NCBI GenBank assembly: GCA_029204225.1
Contig: CM055109.1
Coordinates: 35,538,496 to 35,598,495 of the forward strand
Direction: 5' to 3'
Source: Diphasiastrum complanatum
Taxonomy: Eukaryota; Streptophyta; Lycopodiopsida; Lycopodiales; Lycopodiaceae
DNA: 60,000 nucleotides
The notes under the pieces are model-generated. The model was not told the origin of the DNA. It saw only the letters and a program-made list of their open reading frames with translations, and did not search any database. A program made the translations under genes and the position numbers. This document shows positions 45,000 through 57,548 of this stretch, piece after piece. Every line of letters starts with the position of its first letter. The stretch's first letter is position 1.

Positions 45000-45423
45000 A
45001 ACCAAGCTCAAGGTAACTGTTTCAGCCCGTAAAGCGCCTTGTGAATTCTGCATACAAGGTGTTGTTGCTTTCCATTAAGTTCGTATCCCTCTGGCTGTGT
45101 CATATAGATTTTCTCTTCGATGGTTCCATTGAGGAAAGCGGTTTGGACATCCATCTGATGAACTTCGAGATCTGTTGCAGCTGCAAAGGAGAGGAGTAGG
45201 ACGGACCGAAGCATGTTTGACGACTGGGCTGATGGTTTCTGGAATCTGGGAAAAGCCTTTGGCGACTAGCCTGGCCTTGTAACGATTTAGCCTTCCTTCA
45301 GCGTCATACTTCGCCTTGAATATCCATTTGCATGGAATTGGGTTTCGGTCCTTTGGCAGCTTAGTGAGAGTCCATGTTTGATTCTCCATAAGAGAATCGA
45401 ATTCGGTGTCCATTGCTGTTTTC
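45000..45423 (-). pseudogene. C4 RT N-terminal part
   Basis: Minus strand: MENQTWTLTKLPKDRNPIPC, KWIFKAKYDAEGRLNRYKAR, LVAKGFSQ, then after a frameshift DLEVHQMDVQTAFLNGTIEE, YMTQPEGYE and ALYGLKQ. These are the standard fingers-palm motifs of copia RT. A stop near 45008 separates it from the palm at 44980. The N-terminal start is cut at 45423 by the junction with G2. Confidence 0.92.
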
Positions 45424-46180
45424 CACTGGTCATGCTTTCCTTGGCCACTAGCAGCATTTCTTGCATATCAGAAAATCTATTGTAGCTTGCACCTTGAGAC
45501 CTTTGAGTCCGACCGAAACTAGAGAATGCGGCTGAAAGCCATACATCAGCACAAAAGGATTGAATCCGGTGGCATAATGCTTAGCACTATTGTGAGCGAA
45601 CTCAACCATTTGGAGATACTTTTTCTAATTAGATTGTCGGTGAGAAACATATGCTCTTAGCATATCTTCCAATGTCTGGTTGACATGTTCTGTCTGTCCA
45701 TCAGATTCTAAATGATCCAAAGAACTAAGACTAAGGGTTGTTTCAAGTTTTTCAAAAATTGCTTGCCAGAACTTGCTAGTGTACTTGGAGTCTCGATCAT
45801 TAACAATATAATTCGACAAACCATACAATCTGAACAGCTTTCAACAAAAAGTTGGGCTAGTTAAGATGCCTTGACAATTAATTTAGTTGGTATAAATTGC
45901 GCCATCTTGGTTAGCCTATCAAGCACCACCCAAATGACATCATGATCACTCCGGGATTTAGGAAGTCCAACCACAAAATCCATTGAGATACTTTTTCATT
46001 TCTTACTGTGAGTTTCCAAGGGATGTAGAAGACCCACAACTTTGAGTCTTTCTGCTTTGTTTTGTTGGCATTGTTCACAACTTTGAGCGTATGCCTCCAC
46101 ATGACCTTTCATCTTGGTCCAGAAGAAATTATGCCTAACAAGGTCAAGTGTCTTTTGTATGCTCGGGTGACTAACACAAG
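45424..46180 (-). pseudogene. G2 integrase fragment
   Basis: Minus strand with NDRDSKYTSKFWQAIFEKLE, HLESDGQTEHVNQTLEDMLR (the core around the second Asp and the Glu) and further upstream the zinc-finger region in several frames (45911-46180; CEQCQQNKA-like). Frames change at least three times. The C-terminal third and chromodomain are absent. Confidence 0.88.
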
Positions 46181-46193
46181 GGTTGTCATGACA

Positions 46194-46856
46194 CTACTGC
46201 AGGATTTGGGCCCGCAAGTCCTCCATATCGCGCACACAAACCTTTCCCTTCCGAAAAAATAGGCCATTTCTAATGGAATAGTCTTCAAGTATCTTATCAT
46301 TTCGGGATTGCTTGGGATCTTGCATCCCAAGGTCATCACTAGATCTAGAATTTCTCGTGAGGACATCTAGCCATATGCGACTGTAAAATCTATCGGTTCG
46401 ACAAAAAAGATTCCATAGTGAAAGATACAAATCAGATTGGATCTCAACAAAACATAATTGATTAATTTTTCCAATCTGGCTCAAGGCATCAACAACACAG
46501 TTTGACGTACCTTTACGATACTTAATGTTGAACACAAAGTTCTGAATAAGTTCCGACCATCTAGCCTTACAACCACGAAGGTCCTTGGCATCACAAATAT
46601 ACTTAAGGGATTGGTGATCAGTCATCACCGTAAATCTGGCACTATAAAGATAATGCCTCCAGATTTTTAATGCGTGAATGACTGCAAAAAGCTCCTTTTC
46701 ATAGGTAGAATACCTAGTCAACATCTTGCTTTCAAAAGCAACTGGTCTACCATTCTGATAACGGACCGCTTCTACAGCAAAGTCACTAGCATCTGTATCA
46801 ACCACAAAGGGTCGGTTAGGATCGACAATGTGTAAAATTGGAGCCGTTAAAAGCAT
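46194..46856 (-). pseudogene. G2 RNase H
   Basis: 220 codons: TAPILHIVDPNRPFVVDTDA (catalytic Asp), YSTYEKELFAVIHALKIWRH (Glu), TDHQSLKYICD (Asp), ARWSELIQNFVFNIKYRKG and VDALSQIG. Close to the G1 RNase H in every block. The segment between RT thumb and RNase H present in G1 (about 40 residues with ITWTDEM) is deleted, so RT and RNase H join in different frames at about 46850. Confidence 0.92.
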
Positions 46857-47760
46857 TCGTCAAGGGCAATGCTATTAAGGCATAGTCCAAAATGAACTTG
46901 TGAAAGAATCTTGTGAAACCCAAAAGGGATTTCACATCATGAATTCTTAGAGGTCTCCGCCATTCTCGAACCTTACGAACTTTGTCATAATTGATTTCAA
47001 GACCTTTATCCGATATAACATGGCCCAAATATTTGAGTTTAGTCTGGAAGAATTCACATTTTGACTCCTTAGCATAGAGGTTTTCTTGTCTTAGAAGATC
47101 TTGCTCTTCATGCTCCTCAAGGGTCCGACTATAAATTAATATGTCGTCCAAATACACCACCACAAACTTTCCTAGATATGGACAAAGAATATCGCTCATC
47201 ATCTGCTGGAAAGCGGCAGGCGCATTCGTGAGTCCAAAAGGTAACACTAAAAACTCATAATGGCCATATCTGGATCGAAATCCAGTCTTAGGAACATCTT
47301 CGTTCCTAATCCTTATCTGATGGTAACCTGATCTAAGATCAATCTTGGAGAAATACTTAGCCCCATTCAGACGATCCATAAGATCATCCATTCTAGGTAA
47401 GGGATATCTGTTCTTGATGGTTAAATCATTTAACTTCTTAGTCACCACACAAACATGTGCAGCCATTCTTTTTACTAACTAGAATGATTGGTGCTCCTCA
47501 AGGGGACTTACTAGGGCAAATATGGCTCATCCTAAGGAGTTCTTGTAACTGCTTAGAAATTTCATCCTCTTCCTTGATGCTAATCTTGTATGGAAAAAGA
47601 GATACAGGTTGGCTTCCAAGAAGCAAATCTATTTGATGGTCAACACTCCCTTGGGGAGGTAGGCTATCAGGGACTTTATCAGGAAAAACATCGCTATACT
47701 CTTGCCTAAGTTTGCTAAATATTAGACTTTTAGTTGAATTAACACTTAAGGGATTATTTG
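46816..47760 (-). pseudogene. G2 reverse transcriptase
   Basis: 47498-47760 gives [40 protein letters not shown] and [16 protein letters not shown]. After a frame change at about 47466-47498 the next 216 codons have [65 protein letters not shown] (all catalytic Asp present), CEFFQTKLKYLGHVISDKGL and LGFTRFFHKFI. A small deletion (EEHEEQDLL) removes a few residues after the palm. Confidence 0.92.
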
Positions 47761-48305
47761 CAAATGTACCTTTAATAGGATAGGCGGGATAAAATTTTCT
47801 GGAATTCTTGGATATAGGCATTAACGGCCTGGTACCCATCTGCACGGTGGCAAAATGCCGCCAATGCTCAAAATCATCCAACACCGGAAGAAAAGTCATT
47901 TTAAAGGCTTCTTGAAAGGCATCCCATGTAGAAGGGACACCAGATCCTGCCACCATGTCAACGCCTTACCACGTAAAAACATGAGAGCAGAAGTGATCTT
48001 TGTACTATTAAGCGCATCGTGCATGGAAAAATGACTATTCCACCGATCGAGCCATGACAATACCACATCAAAAAGCCGGTCCTTCTTTTCGCCCGAAAAG
48101 AATTCCGGATTGAACATTGGATAAAAACCAGCAGACCACGAGTGCGTCGAGGAACGCCACTCTTGCTCGGCCGTGAATGCTTGGCTTGCATGTCTAGGAT
48201 TTGATTTTGCAGCAAGTTTAAAGCCTGAACAGGCTGATTAGTATCTACATTAGGAGGAGGAGGTGGTGAAGACGGTCCTTCACCCGAGGGCATAGTAGGA
48301 TCCAT
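47761..48305 (-). pseudogene. G2 gag, C-terminally deleted
   Basis: Starts MDPTMPSGEGPSSPPPPPNV at 48305, as in G1. After a frameshift near 48170 the capsid domain continues with FNPEFFSGEKKDRLFDVVLS, FLRGKALTWWQ and HWRHFATVQMGTRPL, and then runs straight into RT sequence at about 47765. The nucleocapsid knuckle and protease are therefore lost. This element could not process its own polyprotein. Confidence 0.9.
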
Positions 48306-49821
48306 GGCGCTCTAAGGAAGGAGGCAAAGGAAAAACAGCAAGAGCTTCGCAACAAAGTGACTCAGGGATCTCGAGAGAACTACTCAAGGAGACTAGGCCA
48401 CAATTAAGCTCCTCAGTGATGGAAATGGAGCCTTTACCCCCCATCCCACTCTTTTCCTTCCTAAATGGCCTTGCTGGGTGGCGAGCCTCGCCACCTAGCA
48501 AGCACATGGGTCCCTAAGACAAGCGACATCCCCTTATGGGGTTCACCTACCCTCATAACACATGGCCACCACCCTCCCTAAGCCACCTCACCCAAGGGTC
48601 ACTTGGGTCATGTCCCCACCCACCTTTTGGGTCACCACCTTAAACCTTTTGGCCTTATGGCCCAAAGAAACACCTAGATCTCCTCTAAGGCTTGTCCTTA
48701 GGCTTTGGAGGAGATGCTGGTACAACTGTACGTTCAAGAGGAGGAGGTGGAGGAATAAATTGCACTTTTCCTCCCAAAAAGTGAAGAAAATGGTGGACTT
48801 GCAATTTCTTTTGTGTATATGCAGGTGGAGGTTTACAAGGAGGAGGTTTAAGGCCAAGAAAGAGGCCCAATAAGATAGGAAGAAGGGCCCACAGATATGT
48901 ACTTGCAGCAAGTACAACCTGCAAGTACAGTTGTGTACTTTTCTTTGATTCCCCCCTTTCTTAAAATTTTTTGAAGCCAAAGCTATGGTGTAGAATAGCT
49001 TTATATGTATACAATCTTGCAAAAATAAACTTTGTAAATAAAAGTTAATTTATAGACTTACATTTCAAATAAACTTTTATCTAATGTACTTTTAAAAGTA
49101 CAAAAAAATGTTACAAAGTTTTATAAATCTTCAAGACTTTGAGTTTTGACGTTGAGTTTAGTTTCACTTACAAAGATAACTTCAGGCAACGTTCACTTCC
49201 AAAGGTAAGAAACCTTTGTAATCCTATCTTAAAGATTTCAGGTGTACCTACGAAGTACAACAAAGCTTTACATAAGCATACATAAAGCCTCTTTTCTAAA
49301 GTACTATATTGCAAAAGGTACAAATAAAAGAACGTTTGAAGAAGGGATGTCAATATTCCCTTCCCCCAACATCCTGATTCCTCTCTGTCCTGCAGCCTAG
49401 TACGGTTGCCAAGAAACATGTTGGCACACTTACCAGTATGCTGACTATAGATGGTTGTACGATACAATTTCAGAAGCAGGCAGATCCACGCACGCGGGGA
49501 CGCGCGGGTGCCTGCAATTTTTTTTTTGCAAGAAAAACAAGAATTGCAAAAAAATTTCAGCTTCCAAGTCTTAAAACCAAGGCCAAAAAATAGAATCGGT
49601 TCTGAAATTTTTAAAAACCATAAAAAAAGTCAGAAAACTGACAAACTTCCACCATAACTAGCAAAGGTGGCTCATTTTATATCGAAACGAGACGAACCAT
49701 AGAGCAAAGTTGTTCAGTTTGATCCAACAAATTCAACTAAGCCTTTAGAAAACACTAGCCAAAAGCTTAAACCCACCAAAAACATAAGTTAGAGCGATTG
49801 CGCCTTATACACAACGATCGG
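48306..49821 (-). other. G2 untranslated leader
   Basis: About 1.5 kb between primer site and gag ATG. Contains blocks shared with the G1 leader and then DNA that G1 lacks (49510-49821). Short open frames here are not supported by any domain. Confidence 0.6.
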
Positions 49822-49835
49822 TGGCTCTGATACCA
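49822..49835 (-). other. Primer binding site of G2
   Basis: Minus strand TGGTATCAGAGCCA, an exact initiator-Met tRNA match, two bases from the LTR edge. Confidence 0.92.
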
Positions 49836-49837
49836 AA

Positions 49838-50869
<1,032 letters not shown>

Positions 50870-52640
50870 TGGGTTGAAGTACCTTTTATTATCAAGATAC
50901 ATAGATGGTCTTTGTTTGATGTAATGTGGCCATCTGGATCAAAATTGGTTAGTTAAAGTACCTATTAAGAATAAATATACAGTGCCTAGAATGGTTGATT
51001 TAGTATATTGATTAGGTGGAGCTAAATACTTCACAAAAATAGATCTCAGAAGCAGATGTTATCATATTAGAATTCATCTAAGTGATGTGCAAAAAACTCT
51101 GGCTTTCGGACGAGGTTCGGACATTATGAGTTTATGATGTTTTTTTTTTGGATTAATGAATGTACCTACGACATTTTAACAGATGATGATGATATATTCC
51201 ATCCGTATCTAGGTCAATCCATAGTTGTATCTTTAGATGACATCCTCATCTATAGTAGAACTCTTAAGGGGCACCTAAATCATATCAAAACTATCTAACA
51301 AGAAAAACTTTTTGCTAAAGAGTCCAAGTGTGAATTTTTTAAGCATTAACATGTATATCTTGGTTATAAGATCGTCCCAAAAGGGTTGAAGATAGATGAA
51401 GATAAGATCAAGGTAGTGGTTGAGTGGCCGATATCGACAGTAGTTAGAGAAGTTAAATCTTTTCTTGATTTTATAGTTTCAAAGATTTACACATGAGTAT
51501 GCAATAGTTGTAGCACCTCTTAATAAATTAACAAAAGATACAGTTAATAAGAAGAAGAATAGAGGTTGACCTAGTCCATCTATTGAATGGAATGAAGAAT
51601 TGAACCAATATTTTGAGAAATTCAAAAGTATATTTCAACTCAAGTTTTATAGATCGTGAATCTAGATTTACCTTACGTCATTAGAACCAATGCAAGTGAT
51701 TTGGCGATTGGAATAGTTAGTTTACAATGTGATAGGCCGATAGCATTCAAGAGAAAGAAACTCACTAGACCTCAGTTGCATTGTACAACTAAAGAGAACG
51801 TGTTATCTGATGTGATTCACGCATTTGGAGGCATTACCTATGTGGTAATCAGTTTATAGTATATATAGATACCAGCCTCTGAAATAGTTTTGCAATCAAC
51901 ACAATTTGAGAGGTCATAAAGCTTGATGGGCTAAGCTTATGAAAGAATTTCATCATGAAATCCGATACATCAAAGGCAACTCTAACCAAGTTGTAGATGC
52001 TCTTAGTCACATTGGTGAATTAAATGGCCTTTCATTCACCCAGATTTCTAGAGATCTATATCTTTCATTGAGAGAAAATTACGAAAATGATTCTCATTTT
52101 GGTCATATATGGAAGTTGGTAAAGACCAAAATGAATGATAATGAATTCACAAGGATTTTAGTTGTCTAAGAAATATAAGCGCTTGGTTATAGTTCTACTG
52201 ATAATTTTGAATCAGATGGACAAATTGAAAGAACTAAGTAGACTATGGGTGATATGTTGAGAACATACATGTCTCACAGACAATCTCAGTGAGAGGATTA
52301 TAATTCTTTCATTAAGTTTGCTTAATTTTGCTACAAATTATAGCCGATGATGCTTATGTACGGATTTCAATCTAGATCTCTAGTTTATGTGGAGACTAAA
52401 TCTGTTAAGATTTAAGTTGTTGATTTTCTATATGATTTATAAGAAATATTACAATTAGAATGTGATAGTATCATTAGTATTCATGACAAATCTAAGCTCT
52501 ATGATGACCTTAAGAAATCTCCCAGAGATTTTAAATTTGATGACAAGGTATATCTTATAATTCCAAAATATTCTAGGACTATGCATATTAGAAAGCATTA
52601 CAAATTGTCTACCATATATTGTGAACTTGCAAAGAAAGCT
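50870..52640 (+). pseudogene. Chromovirus-like gypsy pol relic (G3)
   Basis: Order RT, RNase H, integrase, all badly decayed. RT: VPRMVDLVY, GGAKYFTKIDLRSRCYHIRI, then [12 protein letters not shown]-like residues at about 51230. RNase H: IRTNASDLAIGIVSLQCDRP and MKEFHHEIRYIKGNSNQVVD (51656-52000), with LSHIGELNGL. Integrase: FESDGQIERTK at about 52208, MLRTYMSHRQSQ, LMYGFQSRS, KKSPRDFKFDDKVYLIIPK (to about 52570). The order and wording follow G1, so it is probably an older relative on the plus strand. The zinc finger and integrase core between about 52150 and 52190 are deleted. LTRs are not visible. Confidence 0.88.
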
Positions 52641-55554
52641 AAATGAAGATCCAAGGTCAATCCTTTTGAAAAAGAATAGTCAGATGGAGTCTGACATGAT
52701 ATGCTAGAGCATTTCAAATGCTACACCTTGGATGACATTGCTATTATGTTACCAAAAGCTCATCGTGAACCTAAGGAGCAAGTGCCAGAAACGCAAGAGG
52801 TTTATGTTGGACCAGCTAGAACTCAGCCTATGAATCTTGCTGAACCAGGAGAACCAGAGAAGATTGTTCAAGTTGGAACACAACTTACCCCATAGCAGTT
52901 TCAAGCATTGAGGAAGTTGTTGATTAAATATCAAGATTGTTTTGCTTGGACATACAAGGATCTAAAAGGGATTCCGACATCAGTGATTGAGCATACAATA
53001 CCCTTGATACCTGATGCAGTTCCAAAAGTGACAAGATTCTATCGCTGTAATCCGAATGTTACTGATCTTATCAAGGAGTTACAAACATTACTTGAAGCAG
53101 ATTTTATTTCGAAGTTGAGCATACTGAATAAGTTTCGCCAATTGTTGTCATCCCTAAGAAAAATGGGAAGATGAGAATCTGTGTGAATCTCAAAGACTTG
53201 AACAAAGTTACACGAAAAAATCACTTTTTGTTACCCTTTATAGAAAGCATATTGGATCGCCTTGATGGAACGGAAGCCTACAGTTTTTTGGATGGTTTCA
53301 GTGGTTATAACCAAGTTAAAATCGCATCGGCGGATCGTCCATAAAACAGCTTTTGCAACGGAATGGAGAACATATGCTTATAAAGTTATGTCGTTTGGAC
53401 TTTTTAATGTACCTAGTTCATTTCAGAGAGTGATGTAGTTTGCCTTTAAAGACTATTTGCAGAAATTCCTTGAAATTTACTTAGATAATCTTGAAGTCCA
53501 CAGTGCTGATACAGACCATATGGATCGTTTGGAAATAGTATTTGAACATTGTCGCAAGTACCAAATCTCCTTAAATCCAAAAAAGTGTCAGATTTGGATT
53601 ACTGATGGAGTTGTTCTTGGACATGTGATATCAAGACATGGCATTGTTACAACTTATTTCAAAATCAAAGTCATTGTGGAGCTACCACCACCAGGAACAA
53701 TTCAAGGAGTTTATATTTTCATGGGTCATGCAAACTATTATCGAATATTCATTTTGTTCTTTGCAGACTTAGCACGACCTATATATAAGTTGACTATTGT
53801 ATCTATTTGGACGATTGAGGCATTAGAAGCATTTGAGAAATTGAAGAAAGCATTAGCTTCTACCACGATTCTACGAGCTCCAAATTGGACAATCAAATTT
53901 CATGTTCATACTGATGCATCAAAATATGCTATTGGATTAGTTTTGACGGAGCCAGAATAATATAAGAAAGACTTGTTAGTCGACAACTTACTGATCCTGA
54001 GAAGAATTACTCTAACAGAACGAGAAGCATTGGCCATGGTATTTTTCGTGAATAAATTTCGACATTGTTTAATGACAACACATTTTGCATTTTATACCAA
54101 CCATAAGCCGTTGCTTTATCTAGTAAACAAGACATGCAATACAGGACACATTACAAGATGACTACTATTACTAATTGGATTTGATTTTCGACTTGTGGTT
54201 CGAAAAGGTAAACAACATTATCTTGTCGATCATGTCTCAAGAATCCAGACAACAATAGTCAACACTGAAGTGGATGATGAACTACCAAATGTTGCATTAT
54301 TTTATGTTGAAGCCATACATGAGTGGGCAACAAATATTATTGAATATTTGATGTTAGGAAAACCTGACGACTCTTTGACAAAAGTTCAAAAGAAAGAATT
54401 GACTGTCAAGGCACAATCTTATCAATTGATTGCAGGCCAATTGTATCGTCATGGAATGGATGATATTCTAAGAAGATGTGTTTTGCCACACGAAGTACCT
54501 GATCTAATCATAGTTTCACATGATGGGATGGGAGTGGACATTTTTCAACTGATATCACTGTTGAGAAAATTTTACAATCAAGGTGTTGGTGGTCTACACT
54601 TCATAAGGATACAGAAAACTTTATTCAGTCATGTGTGATGTATGTCAACGAACACGTCACCCTACGAAGCAGAACTATGGACCTTTGCATCCGGTTCTAT
54701 CACAAGCACCATTTGAAAAATGGGGACTTGACTATGTTGATCCTATTCATCCTGCGGGAAGATGATCTCAAGCCAGATATATCATCGTAGCAACAGATTA
54801 TGTGACCAAGTGGGTCGAAGCAAAAGCGGTTCGAGTTATCGATGCAAAGTCTACGACTAAGTTCTTATATGAACATATCATTGTCAGATTTGGATGTTCT
54901 ATTGAGATCGTAAATGATCGTGGAACACGCTTTGTCTATGAAACAATCAAGTTTCTATTGAAAGACTTTTTCGTTATTCATCAGTTTAGTACTCCTCCGT
55001 AGGGTAATGGACAAGTAGAATCTTCTAATAAAATTCTTTGCACTATTATGACAAAAATAGTTGAAGCAAGTCGTTTTGATTGGGAACATAAACTTCATGC
55101 ATCGTTATGGGCATTCGTTTATAAAGTTAGCACTAATCAGACACCATTTCAACTTGTCTATGGTCAAGATGTCGTTATGCGTACCTTACGCATAGCAGCA
55201 ACGGAACGGTTGGATGATGTGAAATCTTTACAAATGTGTCATGAGGTTTTGAATAAACTTCGTGAAACCAGATTGATGGTAGTCCATGCACTAGCAGCCG
55301 AGAAAGCTTGTCGCAAGACATGGCACGATCACTGTTTACACAAAAAAGATCTGAAAGAAGGAGATCTAGCATTGATGTATAAGACCAAATTGATCAAAGG
55401 TAAACTAAAATCTATAGGTGAAGGACCATAGAAAGTTAAAGAAATACTGTCGTATGGAGCAGATATTTTGGAACACTTGGATGGAAGACAATTTGACACT
55501 CCAGTGAATGGCTGTCGATTATGTAACTTTTGGCAGCCAGTTCAACCAGCATGA
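52641..55554 (+). pseudogene. Tat-like gypsy pol relic (G4)
   Basis: Starts in the protease-RT linker (LLIKYQDCFAWTYKDLKGIP, about 52910-52970). RT: VIEHTIPLIPDAVPKVTRFY, KELQTLLEADFI, KMRICVNLKDLNKVT, SFLDGFSGYNQVKIA, YKVMSFGLFNVPSSFQRVM, and the catalytic box EIYLDNLEVHS (YLDN for YLDD, about 53477). RNase H: HVHTDASKYAIGLVLTEPE, LTEREALAMVFFVNKFRHCL, YTNHKPLLYLVNK. Integrase: WGLDYVDPIHP, DYVTKWVEAKAVRVIDAKST, VRFGCSIEIVNDRGTRF (D to N in SDRG), NGQVESSNKIL, and the C-terminal LALMYKTKLIKGK and HLDGRQFDTPVNG to a TGA at 55552-55554. At least eight in-frame stops or frameshifts. Same lineage as G5. Confidence 0.93.
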
Positions 55555-55767
55555 TTGAAGATCTCCTCATTTTTACTTTTTGTTATTTTACACTTCTTTT
55601 GTATTTATAGTGGTAATTCGAATCATTTGTACATATTCTCTTCATTTTAGTACAAGCAGGTTGTACGTCCCTATTCGATCATGCTATTGTATGCAGATAA
55701 TTATCATTGTCTGCCTATTGAATACAGTTCATAATTCAGAATGCATTGATTAGATTAGTCTCTTCTT

Positions 55768-56091
55768 GTAAACACTCATTGATAAACACATCGTTTACAA
55801 GAACTAATTAGAAGATAACTTTGTTACTTTGTATATATAAACACAAGAGTGTAGGATCTGAATAAGAAAGAAAAGATGCAAGTAAGCAAACATCATCTAA
55901 ATCATTAGAATCAAAATCTATTGAGAGATTGAGAGCAATCTAAGATGATAGAGAGATTGACTTATCTATTAGTTGCATCTTCAATCAACTAAAAAAGCAT
56001 AGTAGGATCATAACACTTAGTGCACAACTACTGTGAACCTTACCACGGTCACATGATTCCCTTGCGTGATCTGATCATTGTATTCTAACAG
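55768..56091 (+). repeat. Candidate LTR downstream of G4
   Basis: Starts TGTAAACACTC, ends TTGTATTCTAACA. A TATA box TATATATAAACAC lies at 55834, with purine-rich DNA after it. An inverted repeat TTCTTGTAAAC / GTTTACAAGAA spans 55763-55803. No polypurine tract precedes it, and no second copy exists in the window, so it may instead be an ordinary promoter-like sequence. Confidence 0.35.
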
Positions 56092-57058
56092 CTTCAATTC
56101 ACAGATTTTCTATTATCTATGTGTGTGTTAATAATAGTCAAATGCTCTCATATTGTTTCTATGTCTAAATTAGAAATACTCTTATTCCATAGATTAACGT
56201 AGAATATTTGACGAAGAATGCATGGCTGTCATAGATGCCTAAATTACTCGCACTCTTCATGGTTGTTGACGACACCTATGTAAGATATTCTACTAAGTTA
56301 AGCGAATGATCTAATTATCTAGCCATTTGTCTGAATATCAAAATATCGATACTTAAAAGTATTGTTTTCTTCTTGGGAGAACCATTCCAACATTCTGCAT
56401 CGTTATCGAACATTCCCCAATCGTCCTTGAGAGAAGTAGTAATATGGCATTGATGTAAGTGTAGTTGAGCCAAGCATGGCAATGTTCTATCATTATAAGT
56501 ATGTTGATACATGGTTCTACTAGTTGTAAATTGACTATCGTTCACAAATGCTAAGGTCTCAACGTACAAGTAGGAGTTGCAAAAGATTCAAACTAAACTC
56601 CATTTTGTCCTTTATCAATGGAAAGAAACCAAAGGAGAGATAATCATAATAGACTTGATTTTCCTTGAATCTGAATAGCTTCAAGTGTAGTGGAACTATG
56701 TGCTCATGAAACGTAGTGATGCCATGGCGACTCTAGCGTTGATCATCTTGTTGATAAATTCTTTTGGGCTAAAACCGATCGAGTGCAATGAAAGATCTAG
56801 ACTTGTTTTCAAGGGGTGAAAGAATGTCACAAGGCTAAAGAGCTATAACTTCACAACATCACTTTGTCAAAATAATTTGCACTATCTCGTCTTTGCATGA
56901 AAGAATTTTATATAGTTGTGCTCCAACTTATTTAAATAGAGGTTCTTATTTATACATGAGATCATAGTTTTGTAGATCCTCCTTAGTGTTAGGTGCAATT
57001 GTGTAATACACGATTTTTTCTTTCATTGAAAATGTTGCACCTACTTCACCACTCTTCT
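56092..57058. other. Unassigned segment
   Basis: A+T-rich, only short open frames; no element signature recognised. Confidence 0.4.
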
Positions 57059-57548
57059 TGATAGTCGAGACATATAATCATCAAGGCTGGCATCACTTAC
57101 GACCTTAGTGAAGTGAACATTATCTTTGGCGTCTCCATCTTTGTGATTATAAAAGAGCCAAATTTATGGAATCTTTCACTTGAATTATCAAAATCCTAAG
57201 TAAATTGGTGGATCGTCCTAAAAAGAAAAACCTAAAAGCAAAAGAAAATAGAAAATTCAAAAACTAAAAAGAATTCTTTTTTGAAGATGCAAACAAAAAT
57301 AAAACGTTTCTTGTAATTTGAAAAAAAACTTTCCAATTCCTTCATAGTTTTTGAGACGATTTTCATTTTATTTTGCTTTTAATGTTTTCTTTTTAGGATG
57401 ATCAACAATCTACTTGACATATCAAGGATTTAGGTGAAAGACCTTATTAATTTAATCTTTTGCAAAGATCGATATGACAAAGACATTGTTTTACTCCACA
57501 CAAGGTGTAGGGTGCATAGACATTGTCAAATTTGAGACGATGTCCATG
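57059..57548. repeat. Foldback of about 490 bp (MITE or hairpin-forming)
   Basis: Left half 57059-57298 and right half 57302-57548 are imperfect inverted copies meeting near 57300. The best-matching blocks are TCCTAAAAAGAAAA (57217) against TTTTCTTTTTAGGA (57384), and AATCTTTCAC (57170) against GTGAAAGA (57434). Pairing continues with indels to both outer ends and to within a few bases of the centre. No open frame. A non-autonomous DNA transposon is most likely; transcripts would fold into a long hairpin. Confidence 0.75.

Larger units (their letters stand above)
43097..45423 (-). mobile_element. Ty1/copia element C4, 3' half
   Basis: Minus-strand RT, RNase H, polypurine tract and 3' LTR, cut at 45423 where the sequence switches without spacer to the integrase of chromovirus G2. 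LTR family identical to C3. Integrase and the 5' half are missing here but partly present in C3. Confidence 0.9.
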
